Source: Bacteroidales bacterium | GTDB taxonomy: Bacteria > Bacteroidota > Bacteroidia > Bacteroidales > Azobacteroidaceae | Assembly: GCA_003851245.1 (NCBI GenBank) | Contig: BHEP01000031.1 | Location: 1-33,952, forward strand | Length of the DNA stretch: 33,952 nucleotides | Direction of reading: 5' to 3' | Part shown: piece after piece, positions 24,762 through 33,523 of the stretch | Position numbering within the stretch: the stretch's first letter is position 1 | Layout: the number at the start of each line of letters is the position of its first letter | Notes under the pieces: generated by a model | What the model was told of the DNA's origin: nothing | Databases searched by the model: none | The model's input: only the letters and a program-made list of their open reading frames with translations | Translations under genes and position numbers: made by a program

Positions 24762-25519
24762 ATATACAAGATATAATAAAGCCCGAAAATTTGGTCTATG
24801 CAAAGCCCGAATTGATGAATGATACAGACATGCACTATTGCCCTGGCTGTAGTCATGGTGTTATACACAAACTGATTGCCGAAGTAGTGTCAGAGATGGG
24901 TATGGAAGAGAGGACAATAGCAATAGCTCCAGTAGGCTGCGCCGTGTTTGCCTACAACTACCTCGATCTTGATTGGCAGGAGGCTGCTCATGGACGCGCC
25001 CCAGCTTTGGCGACCGCCGTAAAGCGTCTTTGCCCCGACAAGATGGTGTTTACCTATCAGGGCGATGGCGATTTGGCTGCTATCGGCACTGCCGAAACAA
25101 TTCATGCCTGCAATAGAGGAGAAAATATTGTTATTGTATTTGTAAATAATGGTATTTATGGTATGACTGGCGGTCAAATGGCTCCAACAACCCTCATGGA
25201 AATGAAAACTGCTACTTGCCCCAAGGGAAGAAATGAGCAGCTTACAGGCTTTCCTCTTAAGATGTCCGATCTTTTGGCTCAACTAGAAGGCACCTGTTTG
25301 GTTACTCGCCACACAGTGCATAGCGCAGCTGCAATAAAGAAATCTAAGAAAATGCTTCGCAAAGCCTTTGAAAATTCAATGGAGGGCAAGGGTACATCCG
25401 TAGTTGAGTTTATTTCAACCTGTTCGGCAGGATGGAAAATGTCGCCCGAAGAGTCCAATACATGGATGCTGGAAAATATGCTTCCCGTATATCCTTTGGG
25501 GGACTTAAAAAACGAATAA
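24758..25519 (+). CDS. korB: 2-oxoacid:ferredoxin oxidoreductase beta subunit (TPP-binding)
   Basis: 253 residues. It binds the thiamine diphosphate cofactor: GDG at 102-104 (TYQGDGDLAAIG) and NN at 130-131 (VFVNNGIYGMTGGQMAPTT) form the usual TPP/Mg2+ motif. HYCPGCSHG near 27-34 and APVGCAVFAYNYLD near 57-70 are family segments. The length is normal for the stand-alone beta subunit. It is coupled to the alpha gene by a four-base overlap and is followed after 31 bp by a Dabb-domain gene. Confidence 0.92.
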   Translation: MNIQDIIKPENLVYAKPELMNDTDMHYCPGCSHGVIHKLIAEVVSEMGMEERTIAIAPVGCAVFAYNYLDLDWQEAAHGRAPALATAVKRLCPDKMVFTYQGDGDLAAIGTAETIHACNRGENIVIVFVNNGIYGMTGGQMAPTTLMEMKTATCPKGRNEQLTGFPLKMSDLLAQLEGTCLVTRHTVHSAAAIKKSKKMLRKAFENSMEGKGTSVVEFISTCSAGWKMSPEESNTWMLENMLPVYPLGDLKNE

Positions 25520-25550
25520 AATTACTTTTTTAATAAACAAATTATAGATC

Positions 25551-25853
25551 ATGGTCAAACACATTGTTATTTGGAAGCTTAAAGAAGAGGCAAATGGTAA
25601 GACAAAGGCAGAAAATGCACTTTTGTTGAAGCAAGGATTGGAGTCATTAAAAAATAAAATTTCGCAGGTTATTAGCATTGAGGTAGGATTTGATTTTGCT
25701 AAAAATGATACCTGCGGAGATATTGTATTATACTCCGAATTTGCAAGTAAGCAAGATCTCCACGATTATCAAAATCATCCAGATCATAAGGCATTGGGCC
25801 CTCTTGTGCAATCCTGCACCTGCGAGCGAAGGATGCTAGATTATGAAATATGA
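25551..25853 (+). CDS. Dabb family small protein (stress-responsive alpha/beta barrel)
   Basis: 100 residues. The opening MVKHIVIWKLKEEANGK, the central VISIEVGFDFAKNDTCGDIVLYSEFASKQDLHDYQNHPDHKALGPLV and the size match the dimeric alpha/beta-barrel (Dabb) family. These proteins are usually small cytoplasmic dimers of unknown function, and related folds include monooxygenases and cyclases. It lies between the beta and gamma subunit genes of the ferredoxin oxidoreductase with about 30-bp gaps, so it is probably co-transcribed. A role linked to that enzyme is only an inference. Confidence 0.85.
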   Translation: MVKHIVIWKLKEEANGKTKAENALLLKQGLESLKNKISQVISIEVGFDFAKNDTCGDIVLYSEFASKQDLHDYQNHPDHKALGPLVQSCTCERRMLDYEI

Positions 25854-25885
25854 GTATGAAAAATGCTCGTAAATAAAAATAATTT

Positions 25886-26428
25886 ATGAAATACGAAACA
25901 ATTATCGCGGGCTTTGGTGGGCAAGGAGTACTCTCAATGGGTAAAATTCTTGCATACTCAGGTCTTATGGAAAATAAAGAAGTCAGCTGGTTTCCCTCTT
26001 ATGGCCCAGAGCAAAGAGGGGGTACCGCCAATGTGACTGTAATAATATCGGACGATGGCATAAGTTCACCAATACTCAACACCTACGACATCGCAATTAT
26101 CCTCAATCAGCCATCCTTGCTTAAGTTTGAAGCTATGGTAAAGCCTGGTGGAATATTGATATACGACGATTATGGCATAAGCAAGCCACCCACGCGTACA
26201 GATATTGATATTTACCATATCGATGCCATGAACGTGGCCGTTGCTGATGGCAATGAGAAGGCTTTCAATATGATAGTATTGGGGGGAATGCTAAAGATAT
26301 GTCCTATGGTGAGTTTGGAAAGTGTGATGCTTGGCTTAAAAAAATCACTTCCCGAGAGGCATCATAAGCTCTTGCCTATGAATGAGAAAGCAATAATGAA
26401 GGGCATGCAAATAATAAAAAAAGCTTAA
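25886..26428 (+). CDS. korC: 2-oxoacid:ferredoxin oxidoreductase gamma subunit
   Basis: 180 residues. The signature IIAGFGGQGVLSMGKILAYSGLMENKEVSWFPSYGPEQRGGTANVTVIIS is typical of the gamma (catalytic-domain) subunit. LNQPSLLKFEAMVKPGGILIYDDYGI follows, and the C-terminal ERHHKLLPMNEKAIMKGM is also conserved. It completes the four-subunit enzyme with korD, korA and korB. A putative porin gene starts 10 bp downstream, so read-through into it is likely. Confidence 0.92.
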   Translation: MKYETIIAGFGGQGVLSMGKILAYSGLMENKEVSWFPSYGPEQRGGTANVTVIISDDGISSPILNTYDIAIILNQPSLLKFEAMVKPGGILIYDDYGISKPPTRTDIDIYHIDAMNVAVADGNEKAFNMIVLGGMLKICPMVSLESVMLGLKKSLPERHHKLLPMNEKAIMKGMQIIKKA

Positions 26429-26437
26429 TAGTAAGAC

Positions 26438-28399
26438 TTGAATAATTACGCCCTTTATATATTATTTTTTTGTCTTGGCATTCCTTTTGTCGGTCTTGGA
26501 CAGGAGCAATATATTGGTTTGGACAATGCCGATAGCCTCGCTCAAGTAGCTCCCTTGCCCTCTGTTCAAGATATTGAAAGCGAGGACTTAGAAGTAATAG
26601 ACAGTACTCTACGTATTAATTATTGGAGGGTCTCAGAAATAACGGGCGAGATCTTGGAAGCCAGTCCCGATACATTGCTAGGCAAATATCATCACCGCAG
26701 TCTGGTTGAAGGGCAGGGAACGGCAATGGCATATTTAGGTAGCCTTGGTCTTCCTGCAGAATCTCGCATATATTTTGAACGAGCTGAACGAACAAATTTT
26801 ATGTTTGTCGATCCTTATCGTATTTATTCTCAAAGTCCTGGCGAATACAATTTTATAAATACAAAAATGCCTTATTCAAACTTTTCTTACCAGAGTGGCG
26901 GAGGCAAACTCTCTAAGGAAGAGAGGCTAAAAGGTAATTTGGCCCTTAATTTTGGAAAAAAAATTAGCTTAGCCTTTGATGTAGACTACCTTTATGCTCG
27001 CGGATTTTATACCTCGCAGGCTGCAAAACGTATAAGCTATATACTGGCGGGTTCTTATATAGACGATAAACATCAATTGCATGTTTATCTTAATCCTGCA
27101 AAACACAACAATGGAGAAAATGGGGGTATAGAAAATGATCTGTATATAACCGATCCTGGTGAAATTGTAGATAGGAGTTTGCAGACTAGGGAGATACCCA
27201 CAAGATTTCAAGATACCTGGAATAAGTTGCGAGAGGAAACTTACTTCCTATCTTACAAATATAATTTGGGAGCTGATAAGCTAAGCAGCATAAGCTACAG
27301 CTTCAATTATCAAAAAAAAGACCGCCTTTTTTATTCCAATGATAGCATACGATTGGACAGTATTTATGGACGGGGTAAAGATTTGCTATATAAAAGTGGG
27401 GTGAGAGATTCTAGCTCCTATTGGAATCTTAAAAATTCTGTCGCAATAAGTCTTCGTGAGGGCTCTCGTGAGTGGGCAAAATTTGGCTTGACGGCATTTT
27501 TGACACAGGAAGTAAGGAGCTATAGTCTGATGGATAAGGGCAATGTAGGGATTGAAAAAAATGAAGCATCTACCTTTGTGGGAGGCGAAATAAATAAGAG
27601 ACGAGGAAAGGTATTGCGTTATGATGCTTTTGCCGAGTTTGGGCTCTTAGGAAAAAATATAGGAAACCTAAAATTAAAGGGGAATGTTCAAACACGTATA
27701 CCTATATTAAAAGATACAGCCTCTCTTTCTGTAAGCGCATCTTTAAAAAATTTGAGTCCTAGTTTTTATGAAAATAATTTTGCTTCAAAGTATTTGAATT
27801 GGCAGAATGATTTTGGCACACTTAAGAAGGTATATATAGGGGGAGCCTTAGATTTCCCTCAAACAAAATCGCAGATCAATATAGGCCTTGAAAATATAAC
27901 AAACTATATATTTTTCGATGATCAAAGCCTGCCTTCACAGTTTGGCGGAAACATACAGGTTTTTGGTGCTACTTGGAATCAGCAGCTGTCTGCAGGAGCC
28001 CTGCATTGGGAAAACAATTTAAGCTACCAAAAAAGTAGTGAGGACAAGATGCTGCCTTTGCCGGACTTGAGTCTTTTTTCCAACCTATTTGTGCAATTTA
28101 AAGTTGCCGAGGTGCTCACCATTCAGTTGGGGAGTAGCCTTAATTACTTCACAAAATATTATTCCCCAACTTACGAGCCCCTTACTCAGCAGTTTGGAGT
28201 TCAGAACGCGACCAAAATTGGCAACTATCCACTGGTCAACGCTTATGCCAATTGTCATTTGAAATATACGCGATTTTTTATAGAGTTTTATAATATTAGC
28301 TCCTCCTTTATTTCTAATCCCGAATATTTTTCCATCCCTCATTACCCTATAAATCCCCAGATTTTCAAATTCGGTATTTCTTGGGACTTCAGTAATTAA
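26438..28399 (+). CDS. Putative porin (Porin_10-like outer-membrane protein)
   Basis: 653 residues, started at TTG (26438). This is the only start that keeps the signal peptide NNYALYILFFCLGIPFVGLGQ; a stop codon lies two codons upstream and no in-frame ATG occurs before the mature part. After a short linker the protein has a long beta-strand-rich region (LKGNLALNFGKKISLAFDVDYLYARGFYTSQAA, KLSSISYSFNYQKKDRLFYSNDSI) and an aromatic-rich C-terminus KFGISWDFSN. This matches the putative porin family common in Bacteroidota. The substrate is unknown. It follows korC by 10 bp. Confidence 0.82.
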   Translation: MNNYALYILFFCLGIPFVGLGQEQYIGLDNADSLAQVAPLPSVQDIESEDLEVIDSTLRINYWRVSEITGEILEASPDTLLGKYHHRSLVEGQGTAMAYLGSLGLPAESRIYFERAERTNFMFVDPYRIYSQSPGEYNFINTKMPYSNFSYQSGGGKLSKEERLKGNLALNFGKKISLAFDVDYLYARGFYTSQAAKRISYILAGSYIDDKHQLHVYLNPAKHNNGENGGIENDLYITDPGEIVDRSLQTREIPTRFQDTWNKLREETYFLSYKYNLGADKLSSISYSFNYQKKDRLFYSNDSIRLDSIYGRGKDLLYKSGVRDSSSYWNLKNSVAISLREGSREWAKFGLTAFLTQEVRSYSLMDKGNVGIEKNEASTFVGGEINKRRGKVLRYDAFAEFGLLGKNIGNLKLKGNVQTRIPILKDTASLSVSASLKNLSPSFYENNFASKYLNWQNDFGTLKKVYIGGALDFPQTKSQINIGLENITNYIFFDDQSLPSQFGGNIQVFGATWNQQLSAGALHWENNLSYQKSSEDKMLPLPDLSLFSNLFVQFKVAEVLTIQLGSSLNYFTKYYSPTYEPLTQQFGVQNATKIGNYPLVNAYANCHLKYTRFFIEFYNISSSFISNPEYFSIPHYPINPQIFKFGISWDFSN

Positions 28400-28419
28400 T
28401 TTGTTGATTTTCAAATTCG
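28360..28419. repeat. 14-bp direct repeat at the end of the porin gene
   Basis: GATTTTCAAATTCG occurs at 28360-28373, inside the last codons of the porin gene, and at 28406-28419, just before the next gene. It could be a small local duplication; no role is known. Confidence 0.5.
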
Positions 28420-28425
28420 CATCTT

Positions 28426-29238
28426 ATGAATATTTTGAGCAATAGATTTAATTTAGTCATCTTGTTTTTTGTGTTTTTATGTTCCTCCTTGCTGGTATTC
28501 ATGTTCTTGAATACACAGTCGGCTACATTCAATAGGGATTTTGAAGAAATAAAACAGTCGGGAGTTTTGCATGTGGTGACAGACTATAATTATGAAAATT
28601 ATTTTGTAGAAGGCGATTCAATAGAGGGTTTTCAATACCGCTTGTGTCAGGCAATTGAAAAATGTGCGGGATTTAAATTGCAGATACATATAGAAAATAG
28701 TTTGGATGTTTCTTTGCAAGGTTTGAAAGATGGGCAGTATGATATTGTAGCACGCAATATACCCATCACCTCTGGGAGTGAAGATTTTGTGGCGTTTACA
28801 GAGCCTCTAAAGCTTAATAGGCAAGTTCTGGTGCAGAGAACTCCACAAAACAACTCTGGCATACCCTTGCTAAGAAATCAGCTGGATCTGGCAAAAAAAA
28901 CATTGTATGTGCCACGAAACTCTCCCAATATTCTGCGCTTGCGAAATCTTGAAGAAGAAATTGCCGATACTATATACATCATAGAATCGGAGCTTTATGA
29001 ATCGGAGCAACTGATATATATGGTGGCACGCTCAGATATTGATTACGCTGTAGTTGATAGGCAAGAGGCAATCTCTCTTCAAAAGATGCTTCCGGAGATA
29101 GACATTAAAACAGATATAAGTTTCACTCAGTTTCAGGCATGGGCCTTACGAAAAGATGCGCCTGTACTCTTAGATAGCATAAATAAGTGGATAAGGTATC
29201 TGAAGGCAGAAAAAATATCGCCATTTAATGGGTCTTAG
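28426..29238 (+). CDS. Membrane-anchored solute-binding-protein-like domain (MltF N-domain-like)
   Basis: 270 residues. Residues about 9-30 are one hydrophobic segment (LVILFFVFLCSSLLVFMFL) without a lipobox, so it is a signal anchor or signal peptide. The rest is a family 3 solute-binding fold: IKQSGVLHVVTDYNYENYFVEGDSIEGFQYRLCQAI, LKDGQYDIVARNIPIT and VARSDIDYAVVDRQEA. The pattern is close to the N-terminal domain of MltF-type lytic transglycosylases, but there is no GH23 catalytic domain; the protein ends right after the binding fold. No transporter gene is adjacent. It may be a ligand-sensing periplasmic protein; the function is unknown. Confidence 0.75.
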   Translation: MNILSNRFNLVILFFVFLCSSLLVFMFLNTQSATFNRDFEEIKQSGVLHVVTDYNYENYFVEGDSIEGFQYRLCQAIEKCAGFKLQIHIENSLDVSLQGLKDGQYDIVARNIPITSGSEDFVAFTEPLKLNRQVLVQRTPQNNSGIPLLRNQLDLAKKTLYVPRNSPNILRLRNLEEEIADTIYIIESELYESEQLIYMVARSDIDYAVVDRQEAISLQKMLPEIDIKTDISFTQFQAWALRKDAPVLLDSINKWIRYLKAEKISPFNGS

Positions 29239-29262
29239 CGTTAAAAGTGAATAAAAAAATCG

Positions 29263-29270
29263 TATATTTG
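29263..29270 (+). promoter_or_regulatory. Possible pyrB -7 promoter box
   Basis: TATATTTG fits TAnnTTTG exactly. Transcription would start near 29276, at the first in-frame ATG and 15 bp before the second. This supports the second ATG as the pyrB start. No clear -33 TTTG is present. Confidence 0.5.
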
Positions 29271-29291
29271 TAGGGAATGAAAATTTTTAAC

Positions 29292-30206
29292 ATGAATAAT
29301 AAATCGCTGGTCTCCATACAAGAATGCTCAAAAGATGATATTTTACGTATAATCAGCAAGGCAAGTTTATTTGAGCAAAATCCTAATCAAGAGCTTTTGA
29401 AAGGGAAGATTTGTGCCAGTCTTTTTTTTGAGCCTTCTACTCGCACGCGTCTTAGTTTTGAGACCGCAGTAAATCGATTAGGGGGGCGAATTGTTGGGTT
29501 TTCTGATGCCGCTACCACCAGCTCATCTAAGGGAGAAACCCTCAAAGATACCATACTTATGGTCAGTAATTATGCCGACCTAATAATAATGCGTCATCAT
29601 CTCGAAGGTGCTGCCCGTTACGCATCCGAGATTACCAATATTCCTATCATAAATGCTGGTGATGGAGCCAATCAGCACCCTAGCCAAACTATCTTAGATA
29701 TTTTTTCAATTTACAAGACTCAGGGAGGCTTAGATAATCTTGATATAACCATAGTTGGCGATTTGAAATATGGTCGTACCGTACATTCCTTGATTGTTGG
29801 CATGTCGCATTTTAATCCAACTTTTCATTTTGTTGCTCCCGATGAACTTAGGATCCCCGAAATATATAAAACCTTTTGTGAGGAAAAAAATATTAAATAC
29901 CACGAATATTCAGATTTCTCAGAAGCAGTAATAAATCGATCAGATATTGTATATATGACAAGAGTACAGCGCGAAAGATTTACAGATTTGATAGAATATG
30001 AGAAGGTTAAAAACGTTTATATTCTCAAAAACAGCATGTTGGATAATAGCAAGGACAACCTGCGCATCCTACATCCCCTTCCCAGAGTTAATGAGATAGC
30101 TTACGATGTGGACGACAATCCTAAGGCATATTATATAGAGCAAGCCAAAAATGGGGTGTTTGCTAGGCAGGCACTTATATGTGAGTCCTTAGGAATTAAA
30201 ATATAA
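29292..30206 (+). CDS. pyrB: Aspartate carbamoyltransferase catalytic subunit
   Basis: 304 residues from the ATG at 29292. The upstream ATG at 29277 coincides with the predicted transcription start, and MNNKSLVSI is closer to the usual family start. The enzyme joins carbamoyl phosphate and aspartate in pyrimidine synthesis. The carbamoyl-phosphate motif STRTR is at 49-53 ([14 protein letters not shown]). [49 protein letters not shown] and [14 protein letters not shown] are all present. The regulatory subunit gene follows after 5 bp, so this is the allosteric PyrB6-PyrI6 type. Confidence 0.96.
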   Translation: MNNKSLVSIQECSKDDILRIISKASLFEQNPNQELLKGKICASLFFEPSTRTRLSFETAVNRLGGRIVGFSDAATTSSSKGETLKDTILMVSNYADLIIMRHHLEGAARYASEITNIPIINAGDGANQHPSQTILDIFSIYKTQGGLDNLDITIVGDLKYGRTVHSLIVGMSHFNPTFHFVAPDELRIPEIYKTFCEEKNIKYHEYSDFSEAVINRSDIVYMTRVQRERFTDLIEYEKVKNVYILKNSMLDNSKDNLRILHPLPRVNEIAYDVDDNPKAYYIEQAKNGVFARQALICESLGIKI

Positions 30207-30211
30207 GAATA

Positions 30212-30667
30212 ATGAATAATAGAGAATTGCAAGTTGCCGCCTTAGAAAATGGCACATCGATAGATCACATACCTTCGGATCACTTGTTTAAGGTTGTAAG
30301 CCTACTTGGTATAGAAGACCTAAAAAATAGGGTTACAATAGGCTTTAATTTAGATAGTAAGAAGATGGGAACCAAGGGAATCATTAAAATTGCTGATAAA
30401 TTTTTTGAAGAAGACGAAATAAACAGAATTTCTTTGATAGCTCCTACCGTTAATCTCAATATTATTAGAAATTATGAGGTGGTAGAGAAAAAAAAAGTCA
30501 GCCTTCCCGATTTGCTTAAGGGGCTTGTAAGGTGTAATAATCCCAAGTGTATTACAAATAATGAACCTATGGCCACTCGTTTTCAAGTAATTGATAAGAA
30601 GAGTGTAAGTTTGCAGTGTAAGTATTGCGAGATGAAAACTAAGAAAGAAGATATAGTACTTCTATAA
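30212..30667 (+). CDS. pyrI: Aspartate carbamoyltransferase regulatory subunit
   Basis: 151 residues. It binds nucleotide effectors in its N-terminal domain ([20 protein letters not shown]) and contacts PyrB through a C-terminal zinc domain. The four zinc cysteines are Cys108, Cys113, Cys136 and Cys139, with the spacing expected for the family. It lies directly after pyrB and is certainly in the same transcript. The length is normal. Confidence 0.96.
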   Translation: MNNRELQVAALENGTSIDHIPSDHLFKVVSLLGIEDLKNRVTIGFNLDSKKMGTKGIIKIADKFFEEDEINRISLIAPTVNLNIIRNYEVVEKKKVSLPDLLKGLVRCNNPKCITNNEPMATRFQVIDKKSVSLQCKYCEMKTKKEDIVLL

Positions 30668-30694
30668 GAATTATGTTTTAAAATAAAAGAAAGA

Positions 30695-31270
30695 ATGAAA
30701 CAAGATTGGAAGCCAGGCACCCTCATCTACCCCGCTCCCGCAGTAATGGTGAGTTGTGGTACTTGTGCCGACGATTTTAACATAATAACGCTTAGTTGGG
30801 TAGGCACTATTTGTACCAATCCTCCTATGTGCTATATTTCGGTCAGACCCCAGCGGCATTCATACAATATAATTAAAGAAAACATGGAGTTTGTCATCAA
30901 CCTCACTACAAGGTCTATGTCTTTTGCTGCCGATTGGTGCGGAGTTAAATCGGGAAAGGACTTCGATAAATTTAAAGAAATGGGCTTAAGTCCTGCAAAG
31001 GCGAGTGTTGTTTCCGCCCCAATAATAGAGGAGTCTCCTTTATGTATAGAATGCAGAGTCAAGGAAATACTTCCCTTGGGCAGTCATGATATGTTTATTT
31101 CGGAAGTTGTAAATGTATTGGCCGACGATAAATATATTGACCCCATTAGTGGGCGATTTGATATGCAAAATGCCGATTTGATAGCCTATTCGCATGGCAA
31201 TTATTATGGACTCTCTGAGCAGCTAGGGAAATTTGGCTGGAGTGTTGAAAAGAAAAAGAAAAAGAAATAA
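30695..31270 (+). CDS. Flavin reductase family protein (FMN-binding split barrel)
   Basis: 191 residues. The sequence YPAPAVMVSCGTCADDFNIITLSWVGTICTNPPMCYISVRPQRHSYNIIKENMEFVINL is typical of the flavin reductase-like FMN-binding family, which includes NAD(P)H:FMN reductases and flavoredoxin-like proteins. The ADWCGVKSGKDFDKF and SPLCIECRVKEILPLGSHDMFISEV segments also fit. The C-terminus ends in a run of lysines, encoded by an A-rich tract. The physiological partner cannot be told. It lies 27 bp after pyrI and 12 bp before a beta-barrel gene. Confidence 0.85.
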   Translation: MKQDWKPGTLIYPAPAVMVSCGTCADDFNIITLSWVGTICTNPPMCYISVRPQRHSYNIIKENMEFVINLTTRSMSFAADWCGVKSGKDFDKFKEMGLSPAKASVVSAPIIEESPLCIECRVKEILPLGSHDMFISEVVNVLADDKYIDPISGRFDMQNADLIAYSHGNYYGLSEQLGKFGWSVEKKKKKK

Positions 31271-31282
31271 TATGAAAAAAAA

Positions 31283-31975
31283 ATGAGGAAATCATGTCTG
31301 ATTTATGTTTTCTGCATTCTTTTCATAGAAAGCTTGTTATCTCAAGAATTACCCCCAAAAAAAATGCCTCGGCTCATCGATTTTGGGCTGGAGATAGGCT
31401 GGTTGTCAAACTCTTCCCGTCTATATCACGTTTTTTATCAAGATCAGGACTTGTCCGATATTGTTGTTAAGAATAAGGTGGGTTACGAAGCCTCTGTTTT
31501 TTTTAGACTAAAGGCTGCAAATTTATTTGTTCAGCCCATGCTATCTTTATCTCAAACACGTGAATCCATTCAGTTTTCAATACCACAAGACAAGGATGTT
31601 TTGCAGAGAGTAGAGTTAGATCTTGCCACTAATGCTCTGAATTTTTCTTTCTTGGCGGGCTACAATATTATTTATGAGCAACAACATCTGTTCAATCTTT
31701 ATGCAGGTCCTAATATAGAGTATGTTTTTTCAACTCAATATAAATCGCCAAGTGCTCTAATTTTTGAAACCCACATACATACATCTAGCATTCAGGGAAT
31801 TGTTGGTATTTCTGCATCTTCCAATAGATTGCTCCTTGATTTTAGATATCGCTTTGGCTTCTCCAAAAAAGAAATGAACTTAAGTAAAGAGCTTGGCGCA
31901 CCAGACTATCTTACGGATGTAAAATTCAAAAAACGCGACAATATTGTAAGTGTTTCTGTAGGTTTTCTATTTTAA
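31283..31975 (+). CDS. Outer-membrane beta-barrel protein (PorT-like)
   Basis: 230 residues. The signal peptide RKSCLIYVFCILFIESLLSQ precedes a beta-strand-rich domain with alternating hydrophobic residues (FGLEIGWLSNSSRLYHVF, ASVFFRLKAANLFVQPMLSLSQTRES, NALNFSFLAGYNIIYEQQHLFNLYAGPNIEYVF). It ends in SVSVGFLF, with the C-terminal Phe expected of outer-membrane barrels. The layout matches small PorT/OMP_b-brl_2-like proteins common in Bacteroidota. The exact family is uncertain. A nine-A tract lies between an out-of-frame ATG (31272) and the used ATG. Confidence 0.75.
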   Translation: MRKSCLIYVFCILFIESLLSQELPPKKMPRLIDFGLEIGWLSNSSRLYHVFYQDQDLSDIVVKNKVGYEASVFFRLKAANLFVQPMLSLSQTRESIQFSIPQDKDVLQRVELDLATNALNFSFLAGYNIIYEQQHLFNLYAGPNIEYVFSTQYKSPSALIFETHIHTSSIQGIVGISASSNRLLLDFRYRFGFSKKEMNLSKELGAPDYLTDVKFKKRDNIVSVSVGFLF

Positions 31976-32008
31976 TTGAAAAAAAAACGATTTTGACTCC
32001 TTTTTTTA

Positions 32009-32016
32009 TAATTTTG
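32009..32016 (+). promoter_or_regulatory. Possible glyA -7 promoter box
   Basis: TAATTTTG fits TAnnTTTG exactly, 31 bp before the glyA ATG. A TTTG at 31992-31995 is only 13 bp upstream, too close for the usual -33 site. Confidence 0.45.
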
Positions 32017-32047
32017 TAGGTGCAAAACAAACATAAAAAACTTAAAG

Positions 32048-33328
32048 ATGAAAAAAGACAATTTAATTTTTGACATTATTAAGAAAGAGCATGAGCGACA
32101 ACTTCAGGGTATAGAACTTATTGCTTCCGAAAACTTTGTTAGCGAGCAGGTAATGCTTGCAGCGGGTTCGTGTCTAACTAATAAATATGCTGAGGGCTAT
32201 CCTGGGAAAAGATACTATGGAGGCTGTGAAATTGTTGATCAGACTGAGCAAATAGCAATAGACCGATTAAAAAAAATATTTGGAGCTGCTTGGGCAAATG
32301 TGCAGCCCCATTCTGGTGCACAAGCCAATATGGCAGTTTTTCTTGCCTGCCTGAATCCTGGCGACAAGTTTTTAGGTCTTAATCTCTCTCATGGGGGACA
32401 TCTTACGCATGGCTCTTTAGTCAATTTTTCGGGACTTCTTTACAAGGCCTTGGAGTATAATGTTTCGCAGGAAACAGGTATGGTAGACTACGAGCAAATG
32501 GAGGCCGTAGCATTGGCAGAAAGGCCAAAAATGATTATTGGAGGAGCTTCCGCCTATTCGCGCGAATGGGATTATGCTAGAATGCGCCAGATTGCAGATA
32601 AGATAGGGGCCATTCTTTTTGTTGATATGGCTCATCCCGCTGGACTTATTGCCGCAGGTTTGCTGGAAAATCCATTGAAGTATGCACATATTGTGACTTC
32701 TACAACACACAAAACGCTGAGAGGAACCAGAGGTGGAGTAATCCTATTAGGACAAGATTTTGAGAACCCTTGGGGCAAGAAAACTCCTAAGGGGGAAATC
32801 CGAATGATGTCTTCCCTGCTCGATTCGGCAGTTTTTCCTGGCGTACAAGGCGGTCCTCTGGAGCATATTATTGCCGCAAAGGCAGTTTCTTTTGGTGAAG
32901 TGCTGGAACCTGCTTATAAGGAATATCAATTGCAAGTAAAGAAAAATGCTGCAACTATGGCGCAAGCTTTTATCGACAAAGGATATAAAATTATCTCTGA
33001 CGGAACCGACAATCACTTGATGCTGGTAGATTTGCGATCTAAATTTCCAGATCTCACAGGTAAGTTGGGCGAAAAAGCTCTGGTTGCCGCCGACATCACT
33101 ACCAACAAAAATATGGTGCCCTTCGACTCTCGCAGTCCATTTTTAACCTCAGGGCTTCGCTTCGGTACGCCAGCTATCACTACCCGAGGAGCTAAAGAGC
33201 CTTTAATGCAAGAAATAGTGGAAATGATAGATGCTGTGCTTTCTAATTCCGACAAGGAGAATGTCATTAAGTCCGTTAAGGATAAAGTAAACCATACAAT
33301 GAAAGATTATCCTCTTTTTGCTTGGTAA
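32048..33328 (+). CDS. glyA: Serine hydroxymethyltransferase
   Basis: 426 residues. This PLP enzyme interconverts serine and glycine and charges tetrahydrofolate with one-carbon units. The segments [47 protein letters not shown] and [17 protein letters not shown] are diagnostic. The PLP lysine is Lys222 in [14 protein letters not shown], and the [11 protein letters not shown] segment carries the cofactor-contacting His. Length and C-terminus are normal. A possible promoter lies 31 bp upstream and a strong inverted repeat lies downstream. Confidence 0.97.
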   Translation: MKKDNLIFDIIKKEHERQLQGIELIASENFVSEQVMLAAGSCLTNKYAEGYPGKRYYGGCEIVDQTEQIAIDRLKKIFGAAWANVQPHSGAQANMAVFLACLNPGDKFLGLNLSHGGHLTHGSLVNFSGLLYKALEYNVSQETGMVDYEQMEAVALAERPKMIIGGASAYSREWDYARMRQIADKIGAILFVDMAHPAGLIAAGLLENPLKYAHIVTSTTHKTLRGTRGGVILLGQDFENPWGKKTPKGEIRMMSSLLDSAVFPGVQGGPLEHIIAAKAVSFGEVLEPAYKEYQLQVKKNAATMAQAFIDKGYKIISDGTDNHLMLVDLRSKFPDLTGKLGEKALVAADITTNKNMVPFDSRSPFLTSGLRFGTPAITTRGAKEPLMQEIVEMIDAVLSNSDKENVIKSVKDKVNHTMKDYPLFAW

Positions 33329-33352
33329 CATTTTGTGCAATGGCTAGATAGA

Positions 33353-33523
33353 ATGAGTTTGGAATTTATCTTTCACAAAAAGGAATATGATAAAAACTTA
33401 CAGGTGTTTTATCATATTCCTTACTCGGAGTGGGCTCAAATATCAAATGAGAAAATCATCAAAAAAATCTTTGCTTTCATACCCCATCTAAACGCAAAAA
33501 GAATTACTTTTGTGGGTACCTAG
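33353..33523 (+). CDS. Small open frame of doubtful status (56 residues)
   Basis: An ATG at 33353 (or a GTG at 33335) opens a short frame rich in aromatic and charged residues (LEFIFHKKEYDKN ... IPYSEWAQISNEKIIKKIF). I do not recognise a family. A perfect 16-bp inverted repeat (33380-33422) lies inside the frame and a TACTTTTG promoter-like box overlaps its end. Both suggest that this is regulatory intergenic DNA between glyA and ddh rather than a gene. Confidence 0.2.
   Translation: MSLEFIFHKKEYDKNLQVFYHIPYSEWAQISNEKIIKKIFAFIPHLNAKRITFVGT
33380..33422 (+). terminator. Perfect 16-bp inverted repeat after glyA (hairpin, possible terminator)
   Basis: AAGGAATATGATAAAA (33380-33395) and TTTTATCATATTCCTT (33407-33422) pair perfectly around an 11-base loop. 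It begins 51 bp after the glyA stop. No T run follows, so it may work as a processing or stability hairpin, or as a protein-binding site, instead of a rho-independent terminator. Confidence 0.6.
33505..33512 (+). promoter_or_regulatory. Possible ddh -7 promoter box
   Basis: TACTTTTG fits TAnnTTTG exactly, about 73 bp before the ddh ATG. No -33 element was found. Confidence 0.35.
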
